Positions 32,501 through 40,352 of a stretch of DNA of 64,000 bases are shown here, in pieces. Source of the stretch: Jatrophihabitans sp. (GTDB lineage: Bacteria; Actinomycetota; Actinomycetes; Mycobacteriales; Jatrophihabitantaceae); the NCBI GenBank assembly GCA_036389035.1, contig DASVQQ010000011.1, forward strand, positions 248,001 through 312,000, in the 5' to 3' direction. Below the pieces are notes generated by a model. The model worked only from the letters and a program-made list of their open reading frames with translations, made no database searches and was not told where the DNA came from. Each line of letters begins with the position of its first letter. Position 1 is the first letter of the stretch. The translations under genes and the position numbers were made by a program.

Positions 32501-32723
32501 GCAGGATGTTCTCGATCGGCACCCCGCGCCGGGTGACGCGTTCGACCACCGACTCGACCAGGGTGGTGGTCTTACCGGTGCCCGGGCCGGCCAGCACCCT
32601 CAGCACGCCCAGGTCGTGGGTCAGCACCCGCCGCTGGTCGGCGTCGAGAACCGGCGCGGCCAGCGCCGGCAGGTGCGGGTGCACCAGCCGGAACGCGGGC
32701 TCGGAGATGACGCTTGCGGACAC
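29556..32723 (-). CDS. adnA: AdnA subunit of the AdnAB helicase-nuclease
   Basis: The 1055-residue product has a UvrD-type motor: Walker A AGPGTGKTTTLV (near 45), LLTFSRRAAGQLRDQ, VDEYQDTDPAQIELL, GDPDQAIYSFRG and ILTAHASKGLQWQVV. Its C-terminal nuclease shows LSGKVDRLERD and VVIDLKTSKSK, followed by HPQLALYQLAV. Cysteines in YTDCELRALL and the ending CSRCPVRACC could hold an iron-sulfur cluster, as in AddB-type nucleases. The GTG at 32723 is the likely start. It corresponds to Rv3202c and is translationally coupled to adnB. Confidence 0.92.
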   Translation of the reverse strand: MSASVISEPAFRLVHPHLPALAAPVLDADQRRVLTHDLGVLRVLAGPGTGKTTTLVESVVERVTRRGVPIENILLLTFSRRAAGQLRDQVTSRLQRTISEPVARTFHSYAFGVVRRAAVLAGDPPPRLLSGSEQDVTLRELLAGRLADQVDSWPVELSAAVRTQAFAEELRDLLMRAIERDVSPAALAALGAKHQRPDWVVAAGVLREYLDVTALKAPGAFDAAELIQRANAELRHNPQLLAAERRQRRRIFVDEYQDTDPAQIELLKLIAAGADELVLIGDPDQAIYSFRGAEQTAMADVELHFGSLSGVPREPERAGQLELSLPVDTVSLSQCRRSGPVLLAASRRIAARLSGPAHHRALVAAPELSPGAVEVAVFGSASQEAAHIASVLRRAHAEDQVPWSQMAVLVRSVGPAADSLRRGLVAAGVPVGQAVRGPLADEPVVAQLLELLRCVADPAAVQPEAAETLLLGSVGRADPLQVLRMRRHLRRAPAGPLSLADLITEPGALALVPVAVRPPVERLRAVIDATAEALAAPGCSAEDALWALWQASGLSSRLNSRSLAGGPDGARADRALDAVLALFIEAAKLSDRSPGGGISQLRDWVSQLQITDTGAGRRAVTDEVSILTAHASKGLQWQVVCVAGVQDGVWPNLRQRGSLLGSDLLVDLVAHRARVSSGLLTERLTEERRLFYVAITRASRALLVTAVDSDESQPSRFVEELDPLPDTVEVRPVSTASRRFLLSGLVAELRGVLVDPRTAEEERDAAAEQLARLAAAGVSGAHPRDWWGRAPLSTDAPIRPQALGPVPIRPSKFQAYTDCELRALLMELGATDTTDEVAASLGTLVHWVAEQAEPDAGVQELTDLLEQGWSRLDFGAPWHAVTERARAQRMLVALANWLVKSRTELTLVGREQPFTVQVGDAVLSGKVDRLERDRDDRLVVIDLKTSKSKPTREEVAVHPQLALYQLAVAEGAFTEGEPAEPGGARLVQVGASTPGPQLQPPLAEFADPGWVAAELARIAAVLRGNTVTAQPGKGCSRCPVRACCPAQDDGRQVTQ

Positions 32724-32853
32724 CTGGCAATAGCATCATGACGCGCTGACAGATTCGGGCAGGCGCGCTGCCGTCCAGGCGGTCTCAGGCGGCTAGGTCA
32801 GCGCCAGAATCGGGCCCTGCCGCCAGGACGCCGGCCCGCCGAAACCTCGACCG

Positions 32854-32899
32854 ACGCGTATGTCCTTCGGTCGCCCTGGCGACCAAAAGACATACGCGT
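32854..32899 (-). terminator. 46-base near-perfect hairpin between atl and adnA
   Basis: Arms of 22 bases (32854-32875 and 32878-32899) flank a 2-base loop. Outer 11 bp (ACGCGTATGTC) and inner 7 bp (GGTCGCC) are perfect. The middle four positions pair only in the minus-strand RNA, as UUUU with GAAG including two G-U wobbles. It lies 12 bases after the atl stop, so it probably ends the moeZ-atl message before adnA. Confidence 0.65.
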
Positions 32900-32910
32900 C
32901 CCGGCTGGGC

Positions 32911-33207
32911 TCAGCGGCCGTCCCAGCGGGCGGCGGCCAGGTCGACCCGCTCGCCCCGGATCGGAACCCCTTCGGCCGCCAGCCTGGCCAGCTGCTCGGC
33001 CCGCAGGTGCTCGGCGCAGGTGCCGTCCGAGCGCAGCACCCGGTGCCAGGCCACCGTGCCGCCGTCGGCGGCCAGCACCCGCCCGACGTTGCGGGCGGCC
33101 CGGGAGCCGACGTACTCGGCCACATCGCTGTAGGACATCACCTTGCCGGCCGGGATCGACTCGACACACTCCAGAATCCGCTGCGCCAGCGGCAGATCCT
33201 CGGTCAT
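32911..33207 (-). CDS. Alkyltransferase-like (ATL) DNA-damage recognition protein
   Basis: The 98-residue protein is the single-domain fold of O6-alkylguanine-DNA alkyltransferase C-domains: IPAGKVMSYSDVAEYVG, then ARNVGRVLAADG for the DNA-binding helix. The active-site PCHR is replaced by AWHRVLRSDG, so there is no acceptor cysteine and the protein belongs to the ATL group. ATLs bind alkylated guanine and hand it to nucleotide excision repair. It lies four bases after moeZ, as in the mycobacterial neighbourhood of Rv3204. Confidence 0.9.
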   Translation of the reverse strand: MTEDLPLAQRILECVESIPAGKVMSYSDVAEYVGSRAARNVGRVLAADGGTVAWHRVLRSDGTCAEHLRAEQLARLAAEGVPIRGERVDLAAARWDGR

Positions 33208-33211
33208 GGAC

Positions 33212-34372
33212 TCAGTACGAGGGCAGCGACGGGTCCACCTGCTTCACCCAGGCGGTCACGCCGCCCTGGACGTGCACCGCGTCGGAGAACCCGGCGGACT
33301 TGACCACGGCCAGCGTCTCGGCCGAGCGCACCCCGGTCTTGCAGTACATGACGATCTGGCGGTCCTGCGGCAGGTCCGAGAGCGCGTCGCCGCGCAGGAT
33401 CTGGTCCTTGGGAACCAGTTTCGCGCCGGGGATCGAGACGATCTCCCATTCGGCCGGCTCACGCACGTCGATCAGCTCGATCGGCTTGCCCGAGTTGATC
33501 AGGTCCTTCAGCTCCGCGGCCGTGATGGTGGAGCCGGCGGCGGCCTGCTGGGCCTCCTCCGACACCACGCCGCAGAAGGCCTCGTAGTCGATGAGCTCGG
33601 TGATCGGCTCGGCGGTGGGGTCCTTGCGGATCTTGACCTGGCTGTAGGTCATCTCCAGGGCGTCGAAGACCATCAGCCGGCCGACCAGGGGCTCGCCGAT
33701 GCCGGTGATCACCTTGATCGCCTCGGTGGCCATGATCGAGCCGATCGAGGCGCACAGCACGCCGAGCACGCCGCCCTCGGCGCAGGAGGGAACCATCCCC
33801 GGCGGCGGCGGGTCGGGGTAGAGGTCGCGGTAGTTGGGCCCGTACTTGTTCCAGAACACCGAGGCCTGGCCGTCGAAGCGGTAGATCGAGCCCCAGATGT
33901 AGGGCTTGTCCAGCAACACGGCCGCGTCGTTGACCAGGTAGCGGGTAGCGAAGTTGTCGGTGCCGTCGACGATCAGGTCGTACTGGGAGAAGATCTCGAG
34001 CACGTTGTCGTTGTCCAGCCGGGTCTCGTGCAGGACGACGTTCACCCGCGGGTTGATCTCGCGCACGCTGTCGCGGGCCGACTCGGCCTTGGACCGGCCG
34101 ATGTCGGACTGGCCGTGGATGATCTGGCGCTGCAGGTTGGACTCGTCGACGACGTCGAACTCCACGATGCCCAGCGTCCCCACGCCGGCGGCGGCCAGGT
34201 ACATCAGCGCCGGTGACCCGAGGCCGCCGGCGCCGACGCACAGCACCTTGGCGTTCTTCAGGCGCTTCTGGCCGGTCATGGCCACGTCGGGGATGATCAG
34301 GTGCCGGCTGTAACGGCGCACCTCCTCGACGGTCAGGGATTCAGCGGGCTCCACGAGCGGTGGCAGAGACAC
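33212..34372 (-). CDS. moeZ: MoeZ adenylyltransferase/sulfurtransferase
   Basis: The 386-residue fusion has an N-terminal ThiF/MoeB domain with the ATP loop GAGGLGSPALMYLAAAGVG and NLQRQIIHG, and a C-terminal rhodanese domain (about 285-380) with the active cysteine in MYCKTGVRSAET. It activates the C-terminus of small sulfur-carrier proteins (MoaD, CysO, ThiS types) and loads sulfur. VPSCAEGGVLGVL follows the family. It corresponds to Rv3206c. It is followed within five bases by the ATL gene, probably one message. Confidence 0.94.
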   Translation of the reverse strand: MSLPPLVEPAESLTVEEVRRYSRHLIIPDVAMTGQKRLKNAKVLCVGAGGLGSPALMYLAAAGVGTLGIVEFDVVDESNLQRQIIHGQSDIGRSKAESARDSVREINPRVNVVLHETRLDNDNVLEIFSQYDLIVDGTDNFATRYLVNDAAVLLDKPYIWGSIYRFDGQASVFWNKYGPNYRDLYPDPPPPGMVPSCAEGGVLGVLCASIGSIMATEAIKVITGIGEPLVGRLMVFDALEMTYSQVKIRKDPTAEPITELIDYEAFCGVVSEEAQQAAAGSTITAAELKDLINSGKPIELIDVREPAEWEIVSIPGAKLVPKDQILRGDALSDLPQDRQIVMYCKTGVRSAETLAVVKSAGFSDAVHVQGGVTAWVKQVDPSLPSY

Positions 34373-34476
34373 GAGTTCTCGTTCCTTCCACGGACATCAT
34401 TTCTGCGGTCGCTGGCACAACAGCGCGACCGCATTGACAGATTCCCACACGCCGGCGGTCAGTAGGAATTGCCAGG

Positions 34477-35487
34477 TCAGGAGGAATTGCGCTGGAAGAA
34501 CGCCGCGTCGGCGTCGCTGCCGGCCTGCTCGGCGCCCGGCGCGTCCGGCACGCCGGGCGGGAACGGCCAGGGGTTGGCCCGGCACCGGCCGTTCTCGGTC
34601 TTGGTTCCGATGGTCTGCTGCATCATGATCGGCGCCAGGCCGTTGTTGAGGCAGCGATGGGCGTGACTGTGCCCCACCGCGTGACCTACCTCGTGGTTGA
34701 CCACATAGTGGTGGTAGTTGGCCAGGTCGCCGCCGAACGCCTGCGCGCCACGCACCCAGCGGGACAGGTTGAGCACCACCCGGCCCGAGCCGGCGTAGCA
34801 GGAGGTCTCCATCCGCAGCGAGTACCCGCACAGCGGCCGCACGGTCAGCGGGGCGGTCAGGCTGATCCGGAAGTCGACGGGTCCGGAGTCCACCCGTTGC
34901 AGCGCGACCGCCTCGGTGGCGATCCAGGACCGCTGATCGCTCAGCGTGCTCATGACCGAGGCCGCGAACGCCTGCGGGTCCGCACCGCTGATGCCGTCCT
35001 CGACCTCGATCGTGAACCGGCGCAGGTTGCCCCGGCCCAGCACGCCCGAGCTGCCCGGAAGGATCGAGAAGGAGCCCTGGCCGGTCATCGAGTAGGCCGG
35101 GCCGGCCGGCAGCGCCAGCGGTGACAACGGGGTGGGCGTCGGCGTCGGCCGCGCGGAGCTGGTGACCGGCTTGCTGGTCTGCGGCCGGCTGCTGCTGGCG
35201 GCGGCGGAGGGCCGGCTGCTCTGCGGGGTGGGGGTGGTCACGACGGGGCTCTGCGCCGCCGGCACGCTGGTCTGGGCGCGGGCGGCCGGACGGTCCCGGT
35301 GGGTGCTGATGTTGTAGACCGCCACCACGCTGAGCACCGTCAGCAGCGGCAGCGCGTAGGCCCGCCAGCCGTAGCGGCCGGCGAAGGCGCGCCAGCGGGC
35401 TCCGGAGCCCCGATCACGCCCGCCCGGGCCGCCGGATGAGCCGCCGGCCGAATTCCGCTCACGCGGCTGGGCGCTCGGTCGGGTCAC
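34477..35487 (-). CDS. DUF3152 secreted/membrane-anchored metalloprotease-like protein
   Basis: From the GTG at 35487 the product is 336 residues: a basic Gly/Arg-rich cytoplasmic head, one membrane helix (about 46-60, AYALPLLTVLSVVAV), a Ser/Thr/Pro linker, and the DUF3152 domain from about 140. That domain has the extended zinc motif HEVGHAVGHSHAH near 275 (HExxHxxGxxH) and three or more cysteines (LCGYSLRMETSCY, HRCLNNG, RCRANPWPF) suited to disulfides outside the cell. It matches Rv3207c by family and position. It is four bases after the hydrolase gene. Confidence 0.88.
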   Translation of the reverse strand: MTRPSAQPRERNSAGGSSGGPGGRDRGSGARWRAFAGRYGWRAYALPLLTVLSVVAVYNISTHRDRPAARAQTSVPAAQSPVVTTPTPQSSRPSAAASSSRPQTSKPVTSSARPTPTPTPLSPLALPAGPAYSMTGQGSFSILPGSSGVLGRGNLRRFTIEVEDGISGADPQAFAASVMSTLSDQRSWIATEAVALQRVDSGPVDFRISLTAPLTVRPLCGYSLRMETSCYAGSGRVVLNLSRWVRGAQAFGGDLANYHHYVVNHEVGHAVGHSHAHRCLNNGLAPIMMQQTIGTKTENGRCRANPWPFPPGVPDAPGAEQAGSDADAAFFQRNSS

Positions 35488-35491
35488 TGCC

Positions 35492-36583
35492 TCACGATCC
35501 CACACCGGCCTCCCGGTGCGCGTCATTTGCGCGGGCCAGCAGGGCAAGGATGGCCCGGGCGGTGCTGACCGGATCCTCCAGCTGCGCGGTGTGCCCGATG
35601 TCGGGCAGCACCAGCAGGCTGGCGTCGGGCAGGGTCCGGGCGACCCGGGGCGCGTTGGCGACATCGACCAGCCGGTCGAGCTGCCCCCACACCACCACGG
35701 CCGGCGCCTGGATCTGGCTCAGGGCGTACCACGAGGACCGAGGCCCCAGAGTCAGGTAACTGCGCACCACCGCCCGTAGCGACCGCAACAGCGCTTCACC
35801 GGACCACGGGTAGCCCCGGCGGATCTCCAGCTCGGCGACCGCCTCGGCGAGCCGGTTGGCCGGTACCCGCTCGGGATGGGCGAAGCACAGCTCGATGAGC
35901 GCCCGCACCCGCCGTTCGGGCGGTATCTGGTCCAGCCGGTCAAGCACCCGGTATCCCAGTCCGGGCACCAGCAGCAGCGGCATCATCCGGTCCGAGCCCT
36001 TCTTCGGCCGCAGGTCCGGCACCGCAGGTGAGACCAGGGTCAGGGTGCGCACCAGATCCGGCCGGTTGGCGGCCACCTGGATCGCGATCGTCCCGCCCAT
36101 CGAGTTGCCGACCAGGTGCACCGGCCCGCGCCCGCTCTGCTCGAGGTAGGCGATGACCAGCCGGCTCTGTGCGGGGATCGAGTAGTCCCGGCGCGGCGGC
36201 GGTCCGGACCGCCCGAAACCGGGCAGGTCCAGGGCCTGGCCGTCCAGCCACGGTGAGAGCAGGTCGGCCAGGTCGGTGAAGTTGGTCGAGGCCCCGCTCA
36301 GGCCGTGCAGGTACAACGCCGGCGGGGCGTCCGGGTTGGCCGAGGGCGTGTGCCGGACGTTGAGCGCGACCTCTCCGAGCCGCACCTCGGTGGCCGGCCA
36401 CGGCACCCGCGTGGAATCTGGCGCCGCCAGCCGGTAGTCGGCGGCGCCGGCCAGGGTCTCGGTGCGCAGCGGCCGGCTCGGCCGTGGCAGCAACCGGCCG
36501 CGGCCGGCCTGCAGCACCCGGCGGCTCTGAGCCAGCGGGCTGTCCAGAAGGATGCGGCCCCGGACCATCGACGCGGTCTTCAT
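35492..36583 (-). CDS. Alpha/beta hydrolase
   Basis: The 363-residue protein has an N-terminal extension of about 75 residues, then the hydrolase core: LYLHGLSG (oxyanion loop), LDLPGFGRS, GNSMGGTIAI with the nucleophile Ser, VWGQLDRLVDV with the acid Asp, and LPDIGHTAQLE with the His. The lid region (about 200-260) is helical. Esterase or lipase activity is likely; the substrate cannot be read. ATG 36583 lies seven bases after TATTTT, so it may be leaderless. It is divergent from the TetR gene, which may regulate it. Confidence 0.88.
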   Translation of the reverse strand: MKTASMVRGRILLDSPLAQSRRVLQAGRGRLLPRPSRPLRTETLAGAADYRLAAPDSTRVPWPATEVRLGEVALNVRHTPSANPDAPPALYLHGLSGASTNFTDLADLLSPWLDGQALDLPGFGRSGPPPRRDYSIPAQSRLVIAYLEQSGRGPVHLVGNSMGGTIAIQVAANRPDLVRTLTLVSPAVPDLRPKKGSDRMMPLLLVPGLGYRVLDRLDQIPPERRVRALIELCFAHPERVPANRLAEAVAELEIRRGYPWSGEALLRSLRAVVRSYLTLGPRSSWYALSQIQAPAVVVWGQLDRLVDVANAPRVARTLPDASLLVLPDIGHTAQLEDPVSTARAILALLARANDAHREAGVGS

Positions 36584-36701
36584 TGGAACAAAAATACCTT
36601 CTCGGCGCGGCGAGCGCGCCGCGGGAAACGATCATGGGAGCTGGGATGGCTACCCACCGGTAGCATCGAGTTCGCCCCAGCGCCTCGCCAGGAGGTTCGT
36701 C

Positions 36702-37358
36702 ATGACCGAGACCATGGACACCTCACGAGGAGCACGGCTGCCCCGCTCGGCGCGCCGCAAGCAACTGCTGGCCGCCGCCCAGGAGGTCTTCGTGACCAAC
36801 GGCTACCACGCCGCCGCGATGGACGACATCGCGATCCGGGCCGGGGTGTCCAAGCCTGTCCTGTACCAGCACTTCCCCGGCAAGCTCGAGCTCTACCTGG
36901 CACTGCTGGACACCCACGCCGAGGACGTGCTGGAACGGGTCCGGCAGGCGCTGGCCGAGACCGAGGACAACCGGGTCCGGGTGCACAACGTGCTGACCGC
37001 GTACTTCGACTTCGTCGACGGCGCCGACCGGGGCGACGAGGGCGCGTTCCGGCTGATCTTCGAGTCCGACCTGGGCAACGAGCCGGCGGTCCGCGAGCGG
37101 GTCGACCGGGTGGCGCGGATCACCATGCAGGCGGTCGCCGACACGGTCGCGGCGGACACCGGGTTGGGCCGGCCGCAGGCCGAGTTGCTGTCGGTGGCGC
37201 TGACCGGCGCCGCCCAGATCACCGCGACCTGGTGGCTCGATGCCAACCGGCCGATCCCGAAGGCCGAGGCCGTCCACCTGCTGGAGACGCTGCAGTGGCG
37301 CGGAATCTCCTTCTTCCCGCTGCAGGCCGGCGCCCCGGCGCCATCGGCCAACGGCTGA
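36702..37358 (+). CDS. TetR-family transcriptional regulator
   Basis: The ATG at 36702 follows GGAGG with good spacing; the longer frame is not needed. Residues about 16-62 form the TetR helix-turn-helix (RKQLLAAAQEVFVTNGYHAAAMDDIAIRAG split across it, then VSKPVLYQHFPGK). The C-terminal domain ends in a segment, EAVHLLETLQWRGISFFPLQ, found in the Rv3208 group. The gene is divergent from the hydrolase and upstream of the DUF3107 gene, as in mycobacteria. Effector is unknown. Confidence 0.9.
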   Translation: MTETMDTSRGARLPRSARRKQLLAAAQEVFVTNGYHAAAMDDIAIRAGVSKPVLYQHFPGKLELYLALLDTHAEDVLERVRQALAETEDNRVRVHNVLTAYFDFVDGADRGDEGAFRLIFESDLGNEPAVRERVDRVARITMQAVADTVAADTGLGRPQAELLSVALTGAAQITATWWLDANRPIPKAEAVHLLETLQWRGISFFPLQAGAPAPSANG

Positions 37359-37526
37359 GCCAGGGACCGCTCAGGCTCGTTCGCTCACAGCGCAGCGACC
37401 GGCCGAGAGCCCGGCGGCGGCGTTCGACTAGCGTGGAGCCGTCCGGAGGCGAAGTCCTTCCGGCTATCTAGCTGGCAGCCGAGCCGGTCACCGCGACCGT
37501 GCCGGCGACTGAAACTGGAGGACCGC

Positions 37527-37754
37527 GTGGAGGTCAAGATCGGCGTGCTGCACACCCCTCGCGAGATCGTGCTGGAGAGCAACCAGACTCCCGCCGAGGT
37601 CGAGGAAGTGATCGCCACGGCGCTCAAGAGCGTGGACGGCCAGCTGTCACTGACCGACGAGCGCGGGCGCAAGGTCATCGTGCCGGCCAACCTGGTGGCC
37701 TACGTCGAGATCGCCCAGGCCGACAGCCGACGGGTCGGCTTCGTCGCCGGCTGA
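37527..37754 (+). CDS. DUF3107 family protein
   Basis: A GTG at 37527 opens 75 codons: MEVKIGVLHTPREIVLES at the start and VIVPANLVAYVEIAQADSRRVGF-like ending pieces define DUF3107 (Rv3208A/TB9.4 group). It is a small soluble alpha/beta protein with no catalytic residues known. ACTGGAGGA lies seven to eight bases before the start. It sits between the TetR and ferritin-like genes as in mycobacteria. Function is unknown. Confidence 0.9.
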   Translation: MEVKIGVLHTPREIVLESNQTPAEVEEVIATALKSVDGQLSLTDERGRKVIVPANLVAYVEIAQADSRRVGFVAG

Positions 37755-37784
37755 TCCAGCGCCCGGCTCGGAAAGGCCGGGGGC

Positions 37785-38444
37785 CTAGTTGGACAGCCCG
37801 ATCGCGGTCATTCGCTGGGTGTGCTTGAGCATGATCCGATCGGTGAGCCGGCTGATGCCGGTCAGGTCACCGACCCCGCCGACGATCAGCATCGTCAGGG
37901 CGTCCCGCTCGGCCGCCACCCGCTGCGCCTGGGTGATCGCCTCGCCGACCAGCCGCCGTCCCCACAGCGACAGCCGGGACGCCGCGGTCGGGTCGCTGCT
38001 GATCAGCACGCCCACCTCGCGGATCGCGAACTCCGCATTGCCGGAGTCGGCCAGGGCCTCGGTGACCAGTTGCCGGGTCGAGTCATCGACGTACTGGGCG
38101 ACCTCCAGGTAGAAGTCAGCCGCCAACCCGTCCCCCACGTAGGCCTTGACCAGCGCCTCGCCCCAGGTCCGCGGCTCGGTGCGGTGGTGAAAGGTCTCGA
38201 CGGCTTCGATGAACGGCGCCATCGCCTGCTGCGGGTCGGCGCCCAGTTCGGCGATCCGGGTGACCAGCTTGCGGTAGTGGCCCATCTCCAGCGCGGCGAC
38301 CTCGGACAGCGCGGCGCGCAGGGCCGTCGTCGGCGCCATCCTGGCGTCGGCGGCCATCCGGTCGAAGGCGCTCAACTCGCCGTAGGCGAGCACTCCCAGC
38401 AGGTCGATGATCGCGGCCTGATCTGGCTCGTTGGCAGGCATCAT
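37785..38444 (-). CDS. Ferritin-like fold protein (MiaE_2 type)
   Basis: I start at MMPANEPDQA (38444); the open frame upstream is not protein-like. The 219 residues are helical with carboxylate and His ligands typical of a diiron four-helix bundle: AYGELSAFDRM, VAALEMGHYRKL (ExxH), FHHRTEP and DGLAADFYLEVAQ. The C-terminal helix is amphipathic. Proteins of this type are annotated as MiaE-like tRNA hydroxylases, but this actinobacterial branch is uncharacterised. It lies between DUF3107 and the DEAD-box gene, as Rv3210c does. Confidence 0.85.
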   Translation of the reverse strand: MMPANEPDQAAIIDLLGVLAYGELSAFDRMAADARMAPTTALRAALSEVAALEMGHYRKLVTRIAELGADPQQAMAPFIEAVETFHHRTEPRTWGEALVKAYVGDGLAADFYLEVAQYVDDSTRQLVTEALADSGNAEFAIREVGVLISSDPTAASRLSLWGRRLVGEAITQAQRVAAERDALTMLIVGGVGDLTGISRLTDRIMLKHTQRMTAIGLSN

Positions 38445-38707
38445 GGGCCTCGGGCTCCCCTTCGCCGACTCCGTGGTGCGCGGTTGCGCGGCCCACGCTA
38501 ACGCTGACTGCAAGGATTTCCGGGTCGCGGCAGCTAGACTGCAGGCTGAGGCTTGGGTTTTCGATGGGTTCTCGCTCTCATTCGGGCGTCCTCGAACCGG
38601 CTTCAACGTCCTAGCGGGTGTCTGCCGCGCTGGCGGCCAGTAGCGATGGCCCCGCCACAGGTGCCCACGAACTGTTCGCACCTGTACGCAGAATTGGATA
38701 CCCACCC

Positions 38708-40336
38708 ATGACAGACGCTGCCTTCAGCGATGCCCCGCGACCTGGCGACACCGACGAGCTGATCGCCGACGACACCGACGCCGTCGAGGTCATCGACCCG
38801 GCCCCGCTGGTCGGGATCGCCCCGGTCAAGCCCGACAGCCCGCTGTTCTCCAGCTTCGCCATCAAGGAAGAGATCATCGCCGCGTTGCTGGCGGTCGGGA
38901 TCGAGCACACCTTCGCGATCCAGGAACTGACCCTGCCGATCGCGCTGGCCGGCTCGGACCTGATCGGGCAGGCCAGGACCGGCACCGGCAAGACCCTTGG
39001 CTTCGGGGTCCCGATGCTCAACCGGCTCGAGCTGCCCAGCGCCAAGGGCGCCAAGCCGCAGGCGCTGGTGATCGCGCCGACCCGCGAGCTGGCCGTGCAG
39101 GTCGCCGGTGACCTGACCACCGCCGGCAAGCGACTGGGAGCCAAGGTCGTCACGATCTACGGCGGGCGTGCCTACGAGCCGCAGGTCGAGGCGCTCAAGG
39201 CCGGCTGCGACGTGGTCGTCGGAACCCCCGGCCGGTTGTTGGACCTGTCCCAGCAGGGCCACCTGAACCTCGGCTACGTCCGGTGCCTGGTGCTCGACGA
39301 GGCCGACGAGATGCTCGACCTGGGCTTCCTGCCCGACATCGAGAAGCTGATGTCGCAACTGCCCGCGGGCCGCCAGACGATGCTGTTCTCGGCCACCATG
39401 CCGGGCCCGATCGTGGCGCTGGCACGGCAGTTCCTCAACCAGCCGATCCAGATCCGGGCCGAGTCCGACACCCATATCCCGGCCACCGAGCACGTCGACC
39501 AGTTCGCCTACCGGGCACACGCGATGGACAAGACCGAGGTGCTCGCCCGGATCCTGCAGGCCGACGGCCGCGGCCTGACCCTGATCTTCACCCGTACCAA
39601 GCGAACCGCCCAGAAGGTCGCCGATGACCTGGTCGAGCGGGGCTTCGCGGCCGGCGCGGTGCACGGCGACCTCAGCCAGGGCGCCCGCGAGCAGGCGCTG
39701 CGGGCCTTCCGCTCGGGCAAGGTGGACGTGCTGGTGGCCACCGATGTCGCCGCTCGCGGCCTGGACATCGACGACGTGACCCACGTGATCAACTACCAGT
39801 GCCCCGAAGACGCGATGACCTATGTGCACCGCATCGGGCGCACCGCCCGGGCCGGCAAGTCCGGCACCTCGGTGACGCTGGTGGACTGGGACGACCTGCC
39901 CAAGTGGAAGCTGATCTGCGACACGCTGAACCTGCCGTTGCACGAGCCGGTCGAGACCTACTCCACCTCCGATCACCTCTACCTCGAGCTGAGTATCCCG
40001 ACCTCGGTCAAGGGCGTGCTGCCGCGCGCGGCGCGGACCCGGGCCGGCCTGGACGCCGAAGCCGTGGAGGACCTCGGCGGCCCGGACCGCAAGAAGTCCG
40101 GCCGCGGCGACCGCGGGTCGGCCGGACGTCCGGCCCGGTCCGGACGCTCGCAGGGCTCCGAACGCTCTGATGGCTCCGGGCGGTCCCGGTCGCGTGCCGA
40201 GTCCTCGGCGAGCGGCGCGGAGTCCGAGCAGGGCGAGCGCAAACCGGCGGCCAGCCGCAACCGTCGTCGCCGGCGCACCCGGGCCGGCGCTCCGGTGACC
40301 GGCTCGACCCCGGCGGAGCAGAGCAGCGCCGGCTGA
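38708..40336 (+). CDS. DEAD-box RNA helicase
   Basis: The 542-residue enzyme starts at the ATG at 38708, seven bases after TGGATA. Motifs in order are FAIQELTLPIAL (Q motif), ARTGTGKT (Walker A, near 95), APTRELAVQ, GTPGRLLD, VLDEADEMLD, FSATMP, IFTRTKRTA, ATDVAARGLDID and HRIGRTARAG. The last 110 residues are a disordered Arg/Ser/Gly-rich tail ending in a basic NRRRRRTRAG patch for RNA contact. It corresponds to the Rv3211 (RhlE-like) group by position. It probably remodels RNA or ribosome assembly. Confidence 0.93.
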   Translation: MTDAAFSDAPRPGDTDELIADDTDAVEVIDPAPLVGIAPVKPDSPLFSSFAIKEEIIAALLAVGIEHTFAIQELTLPIALAGSDLIGQARTGTGKTLGFGVPMLNRLELPSAKGAKPQALVIAPTRELAVQVAGDLTTAGKRLGAKVVTIYGGRAYEPQVEALKAGCDVVVGTPGRLLDLSQQGHLNLGYVRCLVLDEADEMLDLGFLPDIEKLMSQLPAGRQTMLFSATMPGPIVALARQFLNQPIQIRAESDTHIPATEHVDQFAYRAHAMDKTEVLARILQADGRGLTLIFTRTKRTAQKVADDLVERGFAAGAVHGDLSQGAREQALRAFRSGKVDVLVATDVAARGLDIDDVTHVINYQCPEDAMTYVHRIGRTARAGKSGTSVTLVDWDDLPKWKLICDTLNLPLHEPVETYSTSDHLYLELSIPTSVKGVLPRAARTRAGLDAEAVEDLGGPDRKKSGRGDRGSAGRPARSGRSQGSERSDGSGRSRSRAESSASGAESEQGERKPAASRNRRRRRTRAGAPVTGSTPAEQSSAG

Positions 40337-40352
40337 GTCAGGATCACCTCAG

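Noticed and set aside
30378..32741. 787-codon plus-strand frame
   Set aside because: It is antisense to adnA and has no recognisable fold or ribosome site.
37785..38705. Longer start for the ferritin-like gene at 38705
   Set aside because: The extra 87 residues are basic, low-complexity and overlap the upstream region of the DEAD-box helicase; homology begins near 38444.
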